NCBI GenBank assembly: GCA_030447875.1
Contig: JAUJOA010000005.1
Span: forward strand, 74,667-138,666
Length of the DNA: 64,000 nucleotides
Direction of reading: 5' to 3'
Source: Thermoleophilaceae bacterium
GTDB taxonomy: Bacteria; Actinomycetota; Thermoleophilia; Solirubrobacterales; Thermoleophilaceae
The translations under genes and the position numbers were made by a program. Positions 19,548 through 28,580 of the stretch are shown in pieces. The first letter of the stretch is position 1. Every line of letters begins with the position of its first letter. A model generated the notes under the pieces. That model searched no databases, was not told where the DNA came from, and saw only the letters and a program-made list of their open reading frames with translations.

Positions 19548-20561
19548 ATGTCCTCCCTGCTCCAAGAACGCTATCCCGATCTGCGGGCAACCCTCCCCCG
19601 CCTCGAGCTCTGCACTACCCCGACACCGGTTCGAGAGCTCGATGCCCTCATGCGCGAGACCGGCGGCCGCACGCCGCTCTGGCTGAAGGACGACAGCCGT
19701 ATCGCGCCGGCGTGGGGAGGCAACAAGCCGCGCAAGCTCGAATGGACGCTTGCCGACGCAAAGCGACGAGGCTGCCGGACCGTTCTGACCTTCGGCGGCC
19801 TGGCGACGAATCACGGACTGGCGACCGCCCTCTACGCCCGCCGGCACGGGCTGCGGTGCGTGCTCGCGCTCGTCGATCAGCCGATCGACCCCCACGCCGA
19901 GGAACAGCTCGCGCGCCTCCGCTCCTCGGGCGCACGCATCCACGTGACCCACGACGTACCGCGAACTGTCGCGGCGATCCCGTACCTCATGGCTCGTTAC
20001 GCCCAGATGCGTCCGGCGCGCCTGCCGTACTGGCTGCCGCCCGGCGGATCGTCCCCGCTTGGCGCCCTCGGCTTCGTCGAGGCCGCCTTCGAGCTCGCCG
20101 CGCAGATCGAGCACGGGCTGCTTCCGGAACCGGCGAAGATCGTGGTGCCGCTCGGCACCGGTGGAACCGCCGCCGGGTTGCTTCTCGGCCTGCGCCTCTC
20201 CGGTCTGCGGAGCGAGGTCATGGCCGTGCGCGTGAACGACCAACTGAAGCTCTCGCCGGGGACGATCGCGAAGCTCGCCCGGCGCACTCACGCGTTGCTG
20301 GTGCGCCGCGGCGCGCGCATCCCGGCGCTGTCCTTCGGGGAGTGCGACGTCGAGGTCCCCGAGCAGTGGATGGGCAAGGGCTACGGCCACCCCACCCCCG
20401 AAGCGCACGAGGCGCTAGCGGTGGCCGGACGCGCGGAGGGGTTGCGGCTCGAGGGCGTGTACACGGGCAAGGCGATGGCGGCGCTGCTCGCAGGTGCGCG
20501 CGAGGGAAGCCTCGGGCCGGGACCCGTGCTCTACTGGAATACGCACGGCGAGGTCACCTGA
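19548..20561 (+). CDS. PLP-dependent D-cysteine desulfhydrase/ACC deaminase-family enzyme
   Basis: Fold-type II PLP enzyme of 337 residues. The PLP lysine is in WGGNKPRKLEW near residue 55, the FGGLATNHGLATA segment contacts the substrate carboxylate, and VPLGTGGTAAGLLLG is the phosphate-binding loop. D-cysteine desulfhydrase releases pyruvate, H2S and ammonia; ACC deaminase opens the cyclopropane ring. The sequence alone does not decide between them. ATG 19548 starts MSSLLQERYPDLRATLPR, the typical family start. Confidence 0.85.
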   Translation: MSSLLQERYPDLRATLPRLELCTTPTPVRELDALMRETGGRTPLWLKDDSRIAPAWGGNKPRKLEWTLADAKRRGCRTVLTFGGLATNHGLATALYARRHGLRCVLALVDQPIDPHAEEQLARLRSSGARIHVTHDVPRTVAAIPYLMARYAQMRPARLPYWLPPGGSSPLGALGFVEAAFELAAQIEHGLLPEPAKIVVPLGTGGTAAGLLLGLRLSGLRSEVMAVRVNDQLKLSPGTIAKLARRTHALLVRRGARIPALSFGECDVEVPEQWMGKGYGHPTPEAHEALAVAGRAEGLRLEGVYTGKAMAALLAGAREGSLGPGPVLYWNTHGEVT

Positions 20562-20592
20562 GCCACGCATCCGAGCGGTCAGGGCGGGATCG

Positions 20593-21825
20593 TCAGGAGC
20601 TCGCCGCCAGGGGTGCGATGTCGTGATCGGGCGTGGTCGCCCTCGAGCCTTCGTCGCCGCGGTACGGCCCGGGCTTCGGACGTGGCTTCCCGCCGGGGAA
20701 CGCCAGACGCACGATGGTTCGCTGTACCATGCCCCACTGCCTGAAGAACGGGCCCGTGTTGTAGGGCAGTCCGTAGCGCTCGCAGATCTCGCGGACTCGC
20801 GGCGCGATCTCGCCGTAGCGCGTGCTCGGCATGTCGGGGTAGAGGTGGTGCTCGACCTGGTAGCCGAGGTTCCCGCTGATCACGTGGAAGAGTGGACCGC
20901 CCTCGATGTTGGCCGCACCCACGAGCTGGCGGACGTAGCGGGCGCCACGGCTCTCGTCGCTCGTCTCTTCCTGGCTGAACGTGTACGTCTGGTCCGGGAA
21001 GTGACCGCAGAAGATGATCGCGTGCGCCCAGACGTTGCGCACGATGTTTGCGGTGACGTCCGCCCAGAGGGTCGAGCGGAACGAACGCCGTCCGGAGCGG
21101 AGCTTGTCCCCGTCCAGAGCGCCGGCACCCCGCTCGGCGGCCACCATGACCAGCGCGCTTAGGAGCGGCCAGGCCACATAGTCCTTCACGATCTGGTCCT
21201 TGGCCTTCCCGGCCATGCCCTTGAGCTCGCGCTTGACCTGGGACTTGGACTTCTCTCCTGCGCGGATCGCGTCGAAGTCGAGGTCGTGGAGGGCGACGCC
21301 CCACTCGAAGAGCGCCATCAGCACGAGGTTGTAGAGCGGCTGGGCGAGGTAGACCGGGTGCCACTTCTGGAGCGGGTCGATGCGCATGATCTCGTAGCCC
21401 AGGTCCTTGTCCTTGCCCCTGATGTTCGTGTACGTGTGATGGACGTAGTTGTGCGAGTGCTTCCACGCCTCGGCGGTCGAGGCAGAGTCCCAGTCCCAGG
21501 CGGAGGAGTTGATGACCGGGTCGTTCATCCAGTCCCACTGGCCGTGCATCACGTTGTGGCCGATCTCCATGTTCTCCAGGATCTTGGCCAGCGACAGCGT
21601 CGCCGTGCCGGCGAGCCACAGGGGACCGCGGCTCGATCCGAGCAGAAGCACACGGCCGAGCAGTCCGAGCCGGCGATGGAGAGCGATGATGCCGCGTATG
21701 TAGGCGGCGTCCCTGTCGCCGAGCTCCTCGAAGACCTCGTCGTGCAGCTGGTCGAACTCGCGACCGATCGCCTGGACCTGCTCGGGGCTGAGGCCTTGGA
21801 GCGGATTCTCGATGTCAGTGGTCAT
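20593..21825 (-). CDS. Membrane acyl-CoA desaturase (DesA3-like)
   Basis: Di-iron membrane fatty-acid desaturase with the three histidine boxes: GHNVMHGQW near residue 89, HSHNYVHHTYT near 122, and QVEHHLYP near 318. Hydrophobic stretches flank them. Length 410 residues as in mycobacterial DesA3, which makes oleoyl-CoA using an NADPH ferredoxin-reductase partner. That partner is the next gene upstream, 19 nt away in the same direction, so the two form an operon. Probably tunes membrane fluidity. Confidence 0.93.
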   Translation of the reverse strand: MTTDIENPLQGLSPEQVQAIGREFDQLHDEVFEELGDRDAAYIRGIIALHRRLGLLGRVLLLGSSRGPLWLAGTATLSLAKILENMEIGHNVMHGQWDWMNDPVINSSAWDWDSASTAEAWKHSHNYVHHTYTNIRGKDKDLGYEIMRIDPLQKWHPVYLAQPLYNLVLMALFEWGVALHDLDFDAIRAGEKSKSQVKRELKGMAGKAKDQIVKDYVAWPLLSALVMVAAERGAGALDGDKLRSGRRSFRSTLWADVTANIVRNVWAHAIIFCGHFPDQTYTFSQEETSDESRGARYVRQLVGAANIEGGPLFHVISGNLGYQVEHHLYPDMPSTRYGEIAPRVREICERYGLPYNTGPFFRQWGMVQRTIVRLAFPGGKPRPKPGPYRGDEGSRATTPDHDIAPLAASS

Positions 21826-21844
21826 GCGTTCTCCTCCGTTGAAG

Positions 21845-22942
21845 TCAAAGCTTTATCTCGACGGGGCCTTCCGGCGCGCTCACGCAGGTCCGGACCATCT
21901 CCCCGTCCTGGCCGTAGACCTTGCCGGTGCGGAGGTCGCGCACCTGGCCGGAGCAGAGCTCGCCCACGCAGGTGTGGCAGATGCCCTCGCGGCAGCCATA
22001 TGGGAGGTCCACTCCGGCGTTCTCACCGGCCACGAGGATCGGCGTCCCGCCGTCCGACTGCCCCTCCGAGTCGCTCGCGAGAAAGCGAATCGTGCCGCCC
22101 TCGCCCTCCTCCACGTCGCCCCCGATGATCGGTTGAAAGCGCTCCATGTGCAGACGACCGGGATCGCCTTCGCGGTCCCAGTGCTCGGTCATGGCGTCCA
22201 GCAGCTCGCCGGGACCGGAGAGGAAGGCTTCGCGGTCGCGCCAGTCGGGACACAGCTCGTCGAGGTCCGTCGGCACGAGGCGACCCATCTCCCCGGTGAG
22301 CTGCTCGTGGAGCCGAAAGCCCGGATGGCGTTCGCGCAACTCGTGGAGCTCGCTGCCGAAGATCACCTCGTCGGCGGTGCGCGCCGAGTGAAGATGGACC
22401 ACGTCGGTCAGGGCGTCCCTGTGCGCGAGGCTTCGGAGCATGCTCATGATCGGCGTGACGCCGCTGCCCGCGCTTATGAAGAGCAGCTTGTCCGGGAGCG
22501 GATCCGGCAGCAGGAACGTGCCCTCCACCCCGCCGAGCGACACGATGCTCCCGGGTCGCCCGCGCCGCACGAGATGCGGCGAGACCTTGCCGTCGTCCAC
22601 GTTCTTGACCGTGATGGTGATGCAGCCGTCGGGCCGACCGGGGTCGGATGTCAGCGAGTAGGCGCGCCAGTGGCGCCTGCCGTCGATGTCGACTCCCACG
22701 CGCAGGTACTGACCCGGCTGGTGGCCCCTCCACTCGTAGCCGGGGCGAATGACAACGGTGGCCGCATCGGGCGTTTCCCGCTCGATGCTCTCGATCCGGC
22801 CGCGCAGCTCACGCGTCGACCACAGCGGGTTGATGAGCTCGAGGTAGTCGTCCGGCAGAAGGGGTGACGTGAAGGCGCTGACCGCCCGCAGCACCCGGCG
22901 CTGAAGGACAGGGACGTCTGGAGTTGCGCCGCGCTCAGGCAC
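21845..22942 (-). CDS. Ferredoxin reductase partner of the desaturase (Rv3230c-like)
   Basis: Electron-transfer protein with an FAD domain (GHQPGQYLRVGVDIDGRRHW, RAYSLTS), an NAD(P)H domain (FISAGSGVTPIMSMLRSLA) and a C-terminal plant-type [2Fe-2S] domain with LPYGCREGICHTCVGELCSG. This is the same order as the mycobacterial oxidoreductase that feeds DesA3. GTG 22942 is the start. A repeat-rich promoter region lies 72-114 nt upstream. Transcribed together with the desaturase downstream. Confidence 0.92.
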   Translation of the reverse strand: MPERGATPDVPVLQRRVLRAVSAFTSPLLPDDYLELINPLWSTRELRGRIESIERETPDAATVVIRPGYEWRGHQPGQYLRVGVDIDGRRHWRAYSLTSDPGRPDGCITITVKNVDDGKVSPHLVRRGRPGSIVSLGGVEGTFLLPDPLPDKLLFISAGSGVTPIMSMLRSLAHRDALTDVVHLHSARTADEVIFGSELHELRERHPGFRLHEQLTGEMGRLVPTDLDELCPDWRDREAFLSGPGELLDAMTEHWDREGDPGRLHMERFQPIIGGDVEEGEGGTIRFLASDSEGQSDGGTPILVAGENAGVDLPYGCREGICHTCVGELCSGQVRDLRTGKVYGQDGEMVRTCVSAPEGPVEIKL

Positions 22943-23013
22943 GGTGTGAAGCGAGACGGTGAGGGCCGGGAGTTGGTCGAGGCATGACTTCTGGTACGCC
23001 GACAGCGCAATAG

Positions 23014-23056
23014 GTTACATTAACGCATGTTACATATTTTGCCGCAACGTTGCGGC
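23014..23056 (-). promoter_or_regulatory. Candidate operator/promoter of the desaturase operon
   Basis: An AT-rich island in a GC-rich genome, upstream of the reductase start. On the coding strand the heptamer ATGTAAC occurs twice, 15 nt apart (complement of gttacat at 23014-23020 and 23029-23035). Next to it lies a perfect 16-bp palindrome gccgcaacgttgcggc at 23041-23056. Direct repeats at about 1.5 helix turns plus a palindrome suggest regulator sites. Mycobacterial homologues of this operon are under a TetR-type repressor. Which protein binds here is not known. Confidence 0.55.
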
Positions 23057-23080
23057 GGGGCCCGGCCCCCAGCGATAGGA

Positions 23081-23108
23081 CGAAGAAAAGCCCCGGCAAG
23101 CCGGGGCT
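23081..23108 (-). terminator. Intrinsic terminator after the CBS-domain gene
   Basis: On the minus strand the perfect 8-bp stem agccccgg/ccggggct with a 4-nt loop (23108-23089) is followed by TTTTCTTC. This is a classical rho-independent terminator. It lies 115 nt past the CBS gene stop and insulates the desaturase operon promoter from upstream transcription. Confidence 0.85.
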
Positions 23109-23223
23109 CTCCCTCAGGGAACGATGCTCAGGTCACGAGCTGACCGGCGCGCGGATCGCTCGACGACCGGCGACCGCCGCCGAGTCGCCTGAGCTCCTCC
23201 CGCCCGCAGCCCGAGGCGGACTC

Positions 23224-23646
23224 CTACGGGCCTGCGGAAATCGCCTTGACGAGCTCGCCGGCCTTGTCGTCCGGGAGGCTCGTCGCGAGGTCCCCCTGGC
23301 TGACCACTCCGATCAAGTCGTGCCCGTCGATCACCGGTAGGCGGCGGACCTTGTGGTCGGTCATCGTCTGGAGCGCCTCCTCGAGCGAGTCGTCCGCGCC
23401 GATCGTCACCGGCTTGCCCTCGCCGAGCTCGCCGGCGGTCGTCGAAGCCGGGTCCTTGCCCTGGGCGAGCACCTTCACGACGATGTCGCGATCTGTGACC
23501 ATGCCCTTCAGCCGGTCGTCCTCACCACAGATCGGCATGGCGCCGACATCCAGCTCGGCGAGTCGCTTCGCCGCGTCGAGAATCGAGTCGTTCTCGCCTA
23601 CGCACTCGGCACTGCCGGTCATGGCTTCACGCGCTGTCTGGGCCAT
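23224..23646 (-). CDS. Two-CBS-domain protein
   Basis: A 140-residue protein made of a CBS pair: AREAMTGSAECVGENDSILD with MPICGEDDRLKGMVTDRDIV, then PVTIGADDSLEEALQTM with VRRLPVIDGHDLIGVVSQGD. CBS pairs bind adenosyl nucleotides and sense energy or redox state. ATG 23646 (MAQTAREAM) has a GGGAGAG ribosome binding site. Similar stand-alone proteins in mycobacteria respond to hypoxia; a parallel role here is inference. Terminator downstream. Confidence 0.9.
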   Translation of the reverse strand: MAQTAREAMTGSAECVGENDSILDAAKRLAELDVGAMPICGEDDRLKGMVTDRDIVVKVLAQGKDPASTTAGELGEGKPVTIGADDSLEEALQTMTDHKVRRLPVIDGHDLIGVVSQGDLATSLPDDKAGELVKAISAGP

Positions 23647-23748
23647 CAGTCTCTCCCTTGGTCGAATGTCTTGTCGAACGCTACCCGCGCCACTCCCGCG
23701 CAAACGCTCGCAGATCGACCGGCACCGGCTCGGGGCCGGCGCCGGCCG

Positions 23749-24672
23749 TCATGCGCGGGCGGCGGACTTGCGCGGGTTGCGCAGCGGCGCCAAGCCGCGC
23801 TCGATGCGATCGCGCTGCGGCTCGAGCGGTGGCGGCAGGGAGAGCTTCTCGCCCAGCCGATCGGCATCCTCATCGATAGCGAACCCCGGCCCGAGCGTCG
23901 CTATCTCGAACAGCACGCCGCTCGGCTCACGGAAGTAGATCGAGCGGAAGTAGAAGCGGTCGATCACCGGCGTGGGACGTGCACCGGCCTCGAGCACGCG
24001 CTGAAGCCAAGCCTCGTGATCCGCGGGGGTCGACGCCCACGCGACGTGGTGAACGGTGCCCGCGCCCTGCAGTCCGCGCTCGGGCGGCGGCGGGTCGTAG
24101 GCGTAGAGGGAGCCACGTCGATCACCGCGAACCTCGAAGTCGCTGTCCCGCACCGCGTACCCGAGCGCGGCCTCGAGCAGCTCGCGGCTTCCGGCCGGGT
24201 CAGCGCTGTACGCTCGCACGCCGTCGAAGCCTCGAAGTGCGAGCTCCTTTGGGATCTCCGGATGATCCGCAACCAGGGGCTCGTCATCCGTGCGGTCGAT
24301 GAGGAGCTCGTGCGCGAGGCCTTCCGGGTCGGCGAAGCGCAGGCTCCCGTCGGTCCGCTCGGGCTCGACGCCCGCGGCTCCAAGCCGGCCCGCCCAGAAC
24401 TCGAGCGCCTCCTCGGAGCCGACGCGCCAGAGGACGCGATGGACCATGCCCGCTCCCGGTCGACCGCGCGTGGCGCCCGGGTACTCGAAGAAGGTGAGGT
24501 CCGAGCCGGCGCTCCCGTGCTCGTCGGCGTAGAAGAGGTGGTAGACGGTCGGATCGTCCTGATTGACCGATTGCTTGACGAGGCGCAGCCCGAGCGTGCC
24601 TGCATAGAAGTCGACGTTCGCCTGCGCGTCGCCCGTTATCGCGGTGATGTGATGGATGCCGTCGAGTCTCAT
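23749..24672 (-). CDS. Ring-cleaving-type VOC dioxygenase (MhqO/LinE-like)
   Basis: A two-VOC-module protein of about 307 residues starting MRLDGIHHITAITGDAQANV, the usual start of the MhqO group (ring-cleaving dioxygenases and quinone-responsive VOC proteins). Likely metal ligands are His8 of GIHHIT, the His in GTVHHVAWA and the Glu in GVLFEIATLG. GTG/ATG starts further upstream lack family support; ATG 24672 has AGGAAGG upstream. Substrate may be a hydroquinone-like aromatic (inference). Confidence 0.85.
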   Translation of the reverse strand: MRLDGIHHITAITGDAQANVDFYAGTLGLRLVKQSVNQDDPTVYHLFYADEHGSAGSDLTFFEYPGATRGRPGAGMVHRVLWRVGSEEALEFWAGRLGAAGVEPERTDGSLRFADPEGLAHELLIDRTDDEPLVADHPEIPKELALRGFDGVRAYSADPAGSRELLEAALGYAVRDSDFEVRGDRRGSLYAYDPPPPERGLQGAGTVHHVAWASTPADHEAWLQRVLEAGARPTPVIDRFYFRSIYFREPSGVLFEIATLGPGFAIDEDADRLGEKLSLPPPLEPQRDRIERGLAPLRNPRKSAARA

Positions 24673-24736
24673 GTCCTTCCTCCCCTGACTGCACGTTCGT
24701 GCGATTCGACGGCCTTGCTCGAGGGTTGCCCCACGG

Positions 24737-26335
24737 TCACAAGCTCGACCGCCCGGAGCGGGAGAATCCATCGGCGTCGCGCTGGGGGGAGCCTGAACAG
24801 CGTGTCGTAGTGCGTCCCTGCGGCGTCATGCGCAAGCCGACTCGCTTCGCGCCTCGGCAGCTCTTCAAACGCAGCGTCTTCGCGCTCGGGCTCGAGACCA
24901 CGCGCGCGCCCTCGAGCTCGACCGCGTAGCCCCTTCGGTAGTGGAGCGCGGGGACGAAGACCTCGCTCACCGAGCCGGGCCCGAACCGTCCCCGCCCGCT
25001 CGCTCGCCGCGTCGAGTAGCGGAGGTCGAAGACCTTGGTGTCGTCGTCGAAGTCGAAGCTCCGGGGCGTACCGGCAACCGTCTGGGGATACGGCCGCGCC
25101 GAGATACGAAGCTTGTCGCGGTCGAGGTTGCGACCTCGCGGCGGTTTCGAAGGGTCCTTCACGAGAGCCTGTGCGTCAAGCGGCCGGGCAGCCGTCGTGG
25201 GGTCGTCGCACGCGCAGTAGTGCCACTGCTGCCAGGAGATCATCCGCTTGTCGGCAAGCTCGACTACCCGCTCCACCGTCTCGAGGTCGTCGGTCGCGGC
25301 AAACTCCGACATCAGGAGCGCATCGCCGGTCTCGCTCGACTGGCTCTCCGCGTTGTCGAGCGTGAGCTCGTAGCCGGTGTCGCAGGCGGCCTGTCCCGGA
25401 GGACCGGGGATTCCCCCAGGGAATCCGAGACCGTCCGCGAGGCAGTACATGTTGAAGGCAAAGCCCGCGTTGCGATCACCTGTGTCGCCGTGACTCGTGT
25501 CGGCACCGAAGTCAAAGGTGAGGAGGGGCGCATACCAAACCAGCGTCTGACGATCGACGGTCCGAATGGCCTGGATGATGCGCTTCGAGAAGGGCTCGAG
25601 GAACTGGCGGTCGAACACGGGGCAGCCGGTCGGCGAGATGCAGCTCGGGTACTGCGACCCCGGCCACGGCTCGTTGAACAGGTTGTAGCCGAGGACGTGA
25701 GAGTTGTCGCGAAAGCGCTTCGCCACGTGCCGCCAGGCGGCGCCGTAGGCCTCCTGCAGCCGCCGACCGTCGGCGGCGCGGTCGTTGGTCCAGAAGTGGT
25801 CGAAGGCGCGATTCAGTGCCTGCATCCCGAGGTAGTTCGCAGGGAAGCCCTGCCTTGGCTCGGCCGGGAGCGTCCGGGCATCGCCTACGACGGCCCAGTC
25901 AGGCAGTCCCTCGCCCTGAAAGCGCTCGTTGTAGAGGTCTTGGTGGAAGTCGAGCAGGCTGTAGATGCCGCGACGGGCTAGCACCCGCTCCGTGTCCTCG
26001 ATGCCGCGCAAATACGACCGCCGGTAGCGTGGATCGCCGTCCGGATCCGGCAAGCGCGGCTCGAGGCCCTTGTGGGTGAGCCCGAGCCGCACGGTGTTGA
26101 AGCCGTGGCGTGCGAGGAAGCGGGCGTCGTCTCTGCCAAAGCCGGCGTCCTCGGGCAGGTACGAGCCGACCTTGTAGACCATGTTCCAGCCGTGCAGGAT
26201 GACGGTTCTCCCGCGCGCGTCGGTTATCCACCGGCCTTCATGCGACAGCGGCTCGCTGGGCCCAGCCACGGCCACCCCGGAGCACGCAAGGGCCAGCATC
26301 GGCGCCAGCAGCAACGTGAGCCTTCTACTCCCCAT
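24737..26335 (-). CDS. Secreted GH5 hydrolase, endoglycoceramidase-like
   Basis: Exported glycoside hydrolase family 5 enzyme. After a signal peptide (MGSRRLTLLLAPMLALACSG) comes VILHGWNMVYKVGSYLPED, then SLLDFHQDLYNERFQGEGLP, the acid/base Glu in YNLFNEPWPGS and the nucleophile Glu in ALLMSEFAATDD. The FHQDLYNERF block is characteristic of endoglycoceramidases, which release glycan from glycosphingolipids. A C-terminal beta domain (residues about 420-500) is also usual. Whether the substrate is a glycosphingolipid or another glycolipid is unknown. Monocistronic. Confidence 0.88.
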   Translation of the reverse strand: MGSRRLTLLLAPMLALACSGVAVAGPSEPLSHEGRWITDARGRTVILHGWNMVYKVGSYLPEDAGFGRDDARFLARHGFNTVRLGLTHKGLEPRLPDPDGDPRYRRSYLRGIEDTERVLARRGIYSLLDFHQDLYNERFQGEGLPDWAVVGDARTLPAEPRQGFPANYLGMQALNRAFDHFWTNDRAADGRRLQEAYGAAWRHVAKRFRDNSHVLGYNLFNEPWPGSQYPSCISPTGCPVFDRQFLEPFSKRIIQAIRTVDRQTLVWYAPLLTFDFGADTSHGDTGDRNAGFAFNMYCLADGLGFPGGIPGPPGQAACDTGYELTLDNAESQSSETGDALLMSEFAATDDLETVERVVELADKRMISWQQWHYCACDDPTTAARPLDAQALVKDPSKPPRGRNLDRDKLRISARPYPQTVAGTPRSFDFDDDTKVFDLRYSTRRASGRGRFGPGSVSEVFVPALHYRRGYAVELEGARVVSSPSAKTLRLKSCRGAKRVGLRMTPQGRTTTRCSGSPQRDADGFSRSGRSSL

Positions 26336-26466
26336 TCGCGGCGTAACGTACAGCGCCACGATCCTCCCGGCTACCGCTGAGGCGCTCGAGCACTCCCCTG
26401 GTCAACCTGCTGCGGCCGGCGCCCGGAGTCGCCTGAAGACGACCGGGCGCAGCCGCGCTGAGACTG

Positions 26467-26682
26467 CTACTCGCCTGACTCGTACTTGAACGACATACCG
26501 AGCCGAACGCGGTAGTTCGTCACCTGGCCGTTCTCGATGGTCACGTCTTGCCTTAGCACCTCGGCGATGCGCAGGTCGCGCACGCTCTTGGACGCGGTCT
26601 CGATCGCGTTGCGCGCCGCCGCCTCCCAAGACTCGGTGCTCACCCCGATCACCTCGCTGACCCGATAGACGCTGTCCGCCAT
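26467..26682 (-). CDS. Dodecin (flavin-storage protein)
   Basis: A 71-residue protein, MADSVYRVSEVIGVSTESWE then AAARNAIETASKSVRDLRIA and VTNYRVRLGMSFKYE. This matches dodecins, which form hollow 12-mers that bind flavin or CoA. The Trp in STESWE is the residue that stacks on the isoalloxazine ring. ATG 26682 is chosen because it matches the family start and follows AGGAGA. Divergent from the plus-strand gene at 26831. Confidence 0.93.
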   Translation of the reverse strand: MADSVYRVSEVIGVSTESWEAAARNAIETASKSVRDLRIAEVLRQDVTIENGQVTNYRVRLGMSFKYESGE

Positions 26683-26830
26683 GCCATCTCCTCTCCTCGA
26701 TGCCGATGTGGCGAGCACTCTAATCCCGCCGGGTCGACGAGGTCAGCTCGTCATCGCCTGGTCGACCAGCCGTTTACTTCGGGGGCCCCGGGGCAACCCG
26801 GGAGGACGATCAAGCCACGGGAGGAACGAG

Positions 26831-27295
26831 ATGACCAGAAAAGCTGACTTCAACGCCGAAGATTGGTCGGTCGTCCTTCAGGGGCCGCCGATCGCCGGCA
26901 TGATCGTGATCACCGCGGAGCGCGGAGGGACCCTTCGGGAGAGCGTCTCAATGGGGCAGGCGTACGTCGAGGCTCGAAAGCAACACGATGAGAGCGAGCT
27001 GCTCGGCGAGATCTTGGCGGCCAGGCCGGAGCTCGATCAAACGCGCTTCAGCTCGCCGGAAGAGCTACGGAGCCAGGGGCTTCAGCGTCTTCGAGACGCC
27101 GTTCAGCTGCTCGAGCAGACGGCGACGCCCGAGGAGGTCGAGGACTACAAGCAGTTCATCGTCACGCTGGCGGACAAGGTGGCCGGCGCTCACAAGGAAG
27201 GTGGTTTCCTCGGGGCCGGCGGAAAGCCCGTCAGCGACAGCGAGCGGGCCGCGCTGGACGAGATCGCTGCAACGCTCGGCTTGCAGCAGCGCTAG
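26831..27295 (+). CDS. Conserved hypothetical protein
   Basis: A 154-residue soluble protein beginning MTRKADFNAEDWSVVLQGPP, mostly helical, with LQRLRDAVQLLEQTATPEEV and VAGAHKEGGFLGAGGKPVSD. I recognise the general pattern as a conserved actinobacterial hypothetical protein but know no function. ATG 26831 has a clear GGGAGGAA ribosome binding site 6 nt upstream. Confidence 0.75.
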   Translation: MTRKADFNAEDWSVVLQGPPIAGMIVITAERGGTLRESVSMGQAYVEARKQHDESELLGEILAARPELDQTRFSSPEELRSQGLQRLRDAVQLLEQTATPEEVEDYKQFIVTLADKVAGAHKEGGFLGAGGKPVSDSERAALDEIAATLGLQQR

Positions 27296-27353
27296 CTGAC
27301 TACGAGACCCTCGCGCGACCTTCCCGGGACGAGGTCCGGTCCAACCAACCGCT

Positions 27354-28499
27354 CTAGACGCCGAGCTCCTCGGTGGCCATCCGGGCTCCCTCGAGTCGCG
27401 CTGAGATCTTCTGCATCGCGACGTCGCGCGCGAAGTCCGGGGAGCCGTGACTCGGCTTCACATCCCGGCTGAATGGCGAGAAGCCGCAGTCGTCCGTGGC
27501 GCCGAGCCGCTCGACCGGAATGTACTTGGCCGCGGTGACCAGCTCGTTCTTTATCTGCTCCGGCGTCTCGACCTCCGGCGAGAGCGGGTTGATGACACCC
27601 ATGAAGCAGACCTGCGGCACGCCGTTCGCGTCCTCGCGGCGGTTCTCGCCGCACAGCTTGTAGACGGACTCCCTGTCGTCCTCGCTCGAGCACTGGATCA
27701 GGAAGTAGCCGGCGTTGATGTCGAACATGTGGTTCAGGAGCTTCTCGTACGGAACATCCTTGCTGTGCACCGAGTCGCAGTCGCCGCCCGGGCAGGTGTG
27801 GATGCCGATGTTCCTGCGCTCCTCGGGCGAGAAGCGGTCGAGCACGCGGTTGTTCAAGTCGATGAACTCCTGGAGCATGTCCTTGCCGGTCCACGGGTTG
27901 CGCGAGTCGTTCTTGTTGGCCAGCCGACCCTCCGTGAAGTCGATCGACACGCGCACCGCGCCGGCGTCGAAGCACTGGCGTATGTCCTTCTCGCACTCGT
28001 CCACGAGGTCTGAGAGGAACTCCTCGCGCGAGTAGCCCTCGATCTCGTCGTCGAGCGGGTAGAGGAGCATCAGCATCGAAGGGGCGATCACCGCCTGCTT
28101 GACGTCGCCCTTCGCGATCTTCTTGTTCTTCTCGACGAACTCCGACGCGTAGGTCTTGTACTTGAACGGCCCGCCCGTCAGGCGCGGCAGCTGGCGGTGG
28201 TGGCCGTCGTCGAAGATGGCGAAGTACTGGCCGTCGCCGGCCGCGAGGTTGTCGGCCAGGCCGGTTCCCGCCAGGGTGTCGGTGAGCGGGTAGGTGGCGA
28301 AGCTCGACTCGCGCTGCTCACCGTCGGTGACGGGCGACTGGCCCGTCTCCTCGAGCCGCCGGATGGAGTCCTCGGCGGCCTCGTCCTGCAGCTTCTGGAG
28401 CTCGGAGAAGTCGATCTTGCCGTCGTCGAGATCCTGATAGGCCTCCTGCAGCTTCATCGGCCTCGGCAGCGAGCCGACGATTTCGGTGGGAATAGCCAT
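27354..28499 (-). CDS. Short MetE-like methionine synthase (cobalamin-independent, C-terminal catalytic domain only)
   Basis: A 381-residue protein corresponding to the zinc-containing catalytic half of MetE. Starts EIVGSLPRPMKLQEAYQ. The zinc ligands are His and Cys in HTCPGGDCDSVH and the late Cys in GATDDCGFSPF; the Glu-rich ITPSMLM-like segment is VIAPSMLMLLYPLDDE. Full MetE is about 750 residues with a duplicated N-terminal half, so this is a core-MetE/YxjG-type enzyme that would methylate homocysteine or a related thiol from an unknown donor. It is divergent from metK, placing methionine synthesis next to its use. Confidence 0.85.
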   Translation of the reverse strand: MAIPTEIVGSLPRPMKLQEAYQDLDDGKIDFSELQKLQDEAAEDSIRRLEETGQSPVTDGEQRESSFATYPLTDTLAGTGLADNLAAGDGQYFAIFDDGHHRQLPRLTGGPFKYKTYASEFVEKNKKIAKGDVKQAVIAPSMLMLLYPLDDEIEGYSREEFLSDLVDECEKDIRQCFDAGAVRVSIDFTEGRLANKNDSRNPWTGKDMLQEFIDLNNRVLDRFSPEERRNIGIHTCPGGDCDSVHSKDVPYEKLLNHMFDINAGYFLIQCSSEDDRESVYKLCGENRREDANGVPQVCFMGVINPLSPEVETPEQIKNELVTAAKYIPVERLGATDDCGFSPFSRDVKPSHGSPDFARDVAMQKISARLEGARMATEELGV

Positions 28500-28580
28500 A
28501 GCACTCTCCCTCTCCTACTCAGCGATGATCCGCCCGAACCGAAGCCGGCCCTGGCAGGCCGCGGAACAAGGCGGGCCTGT

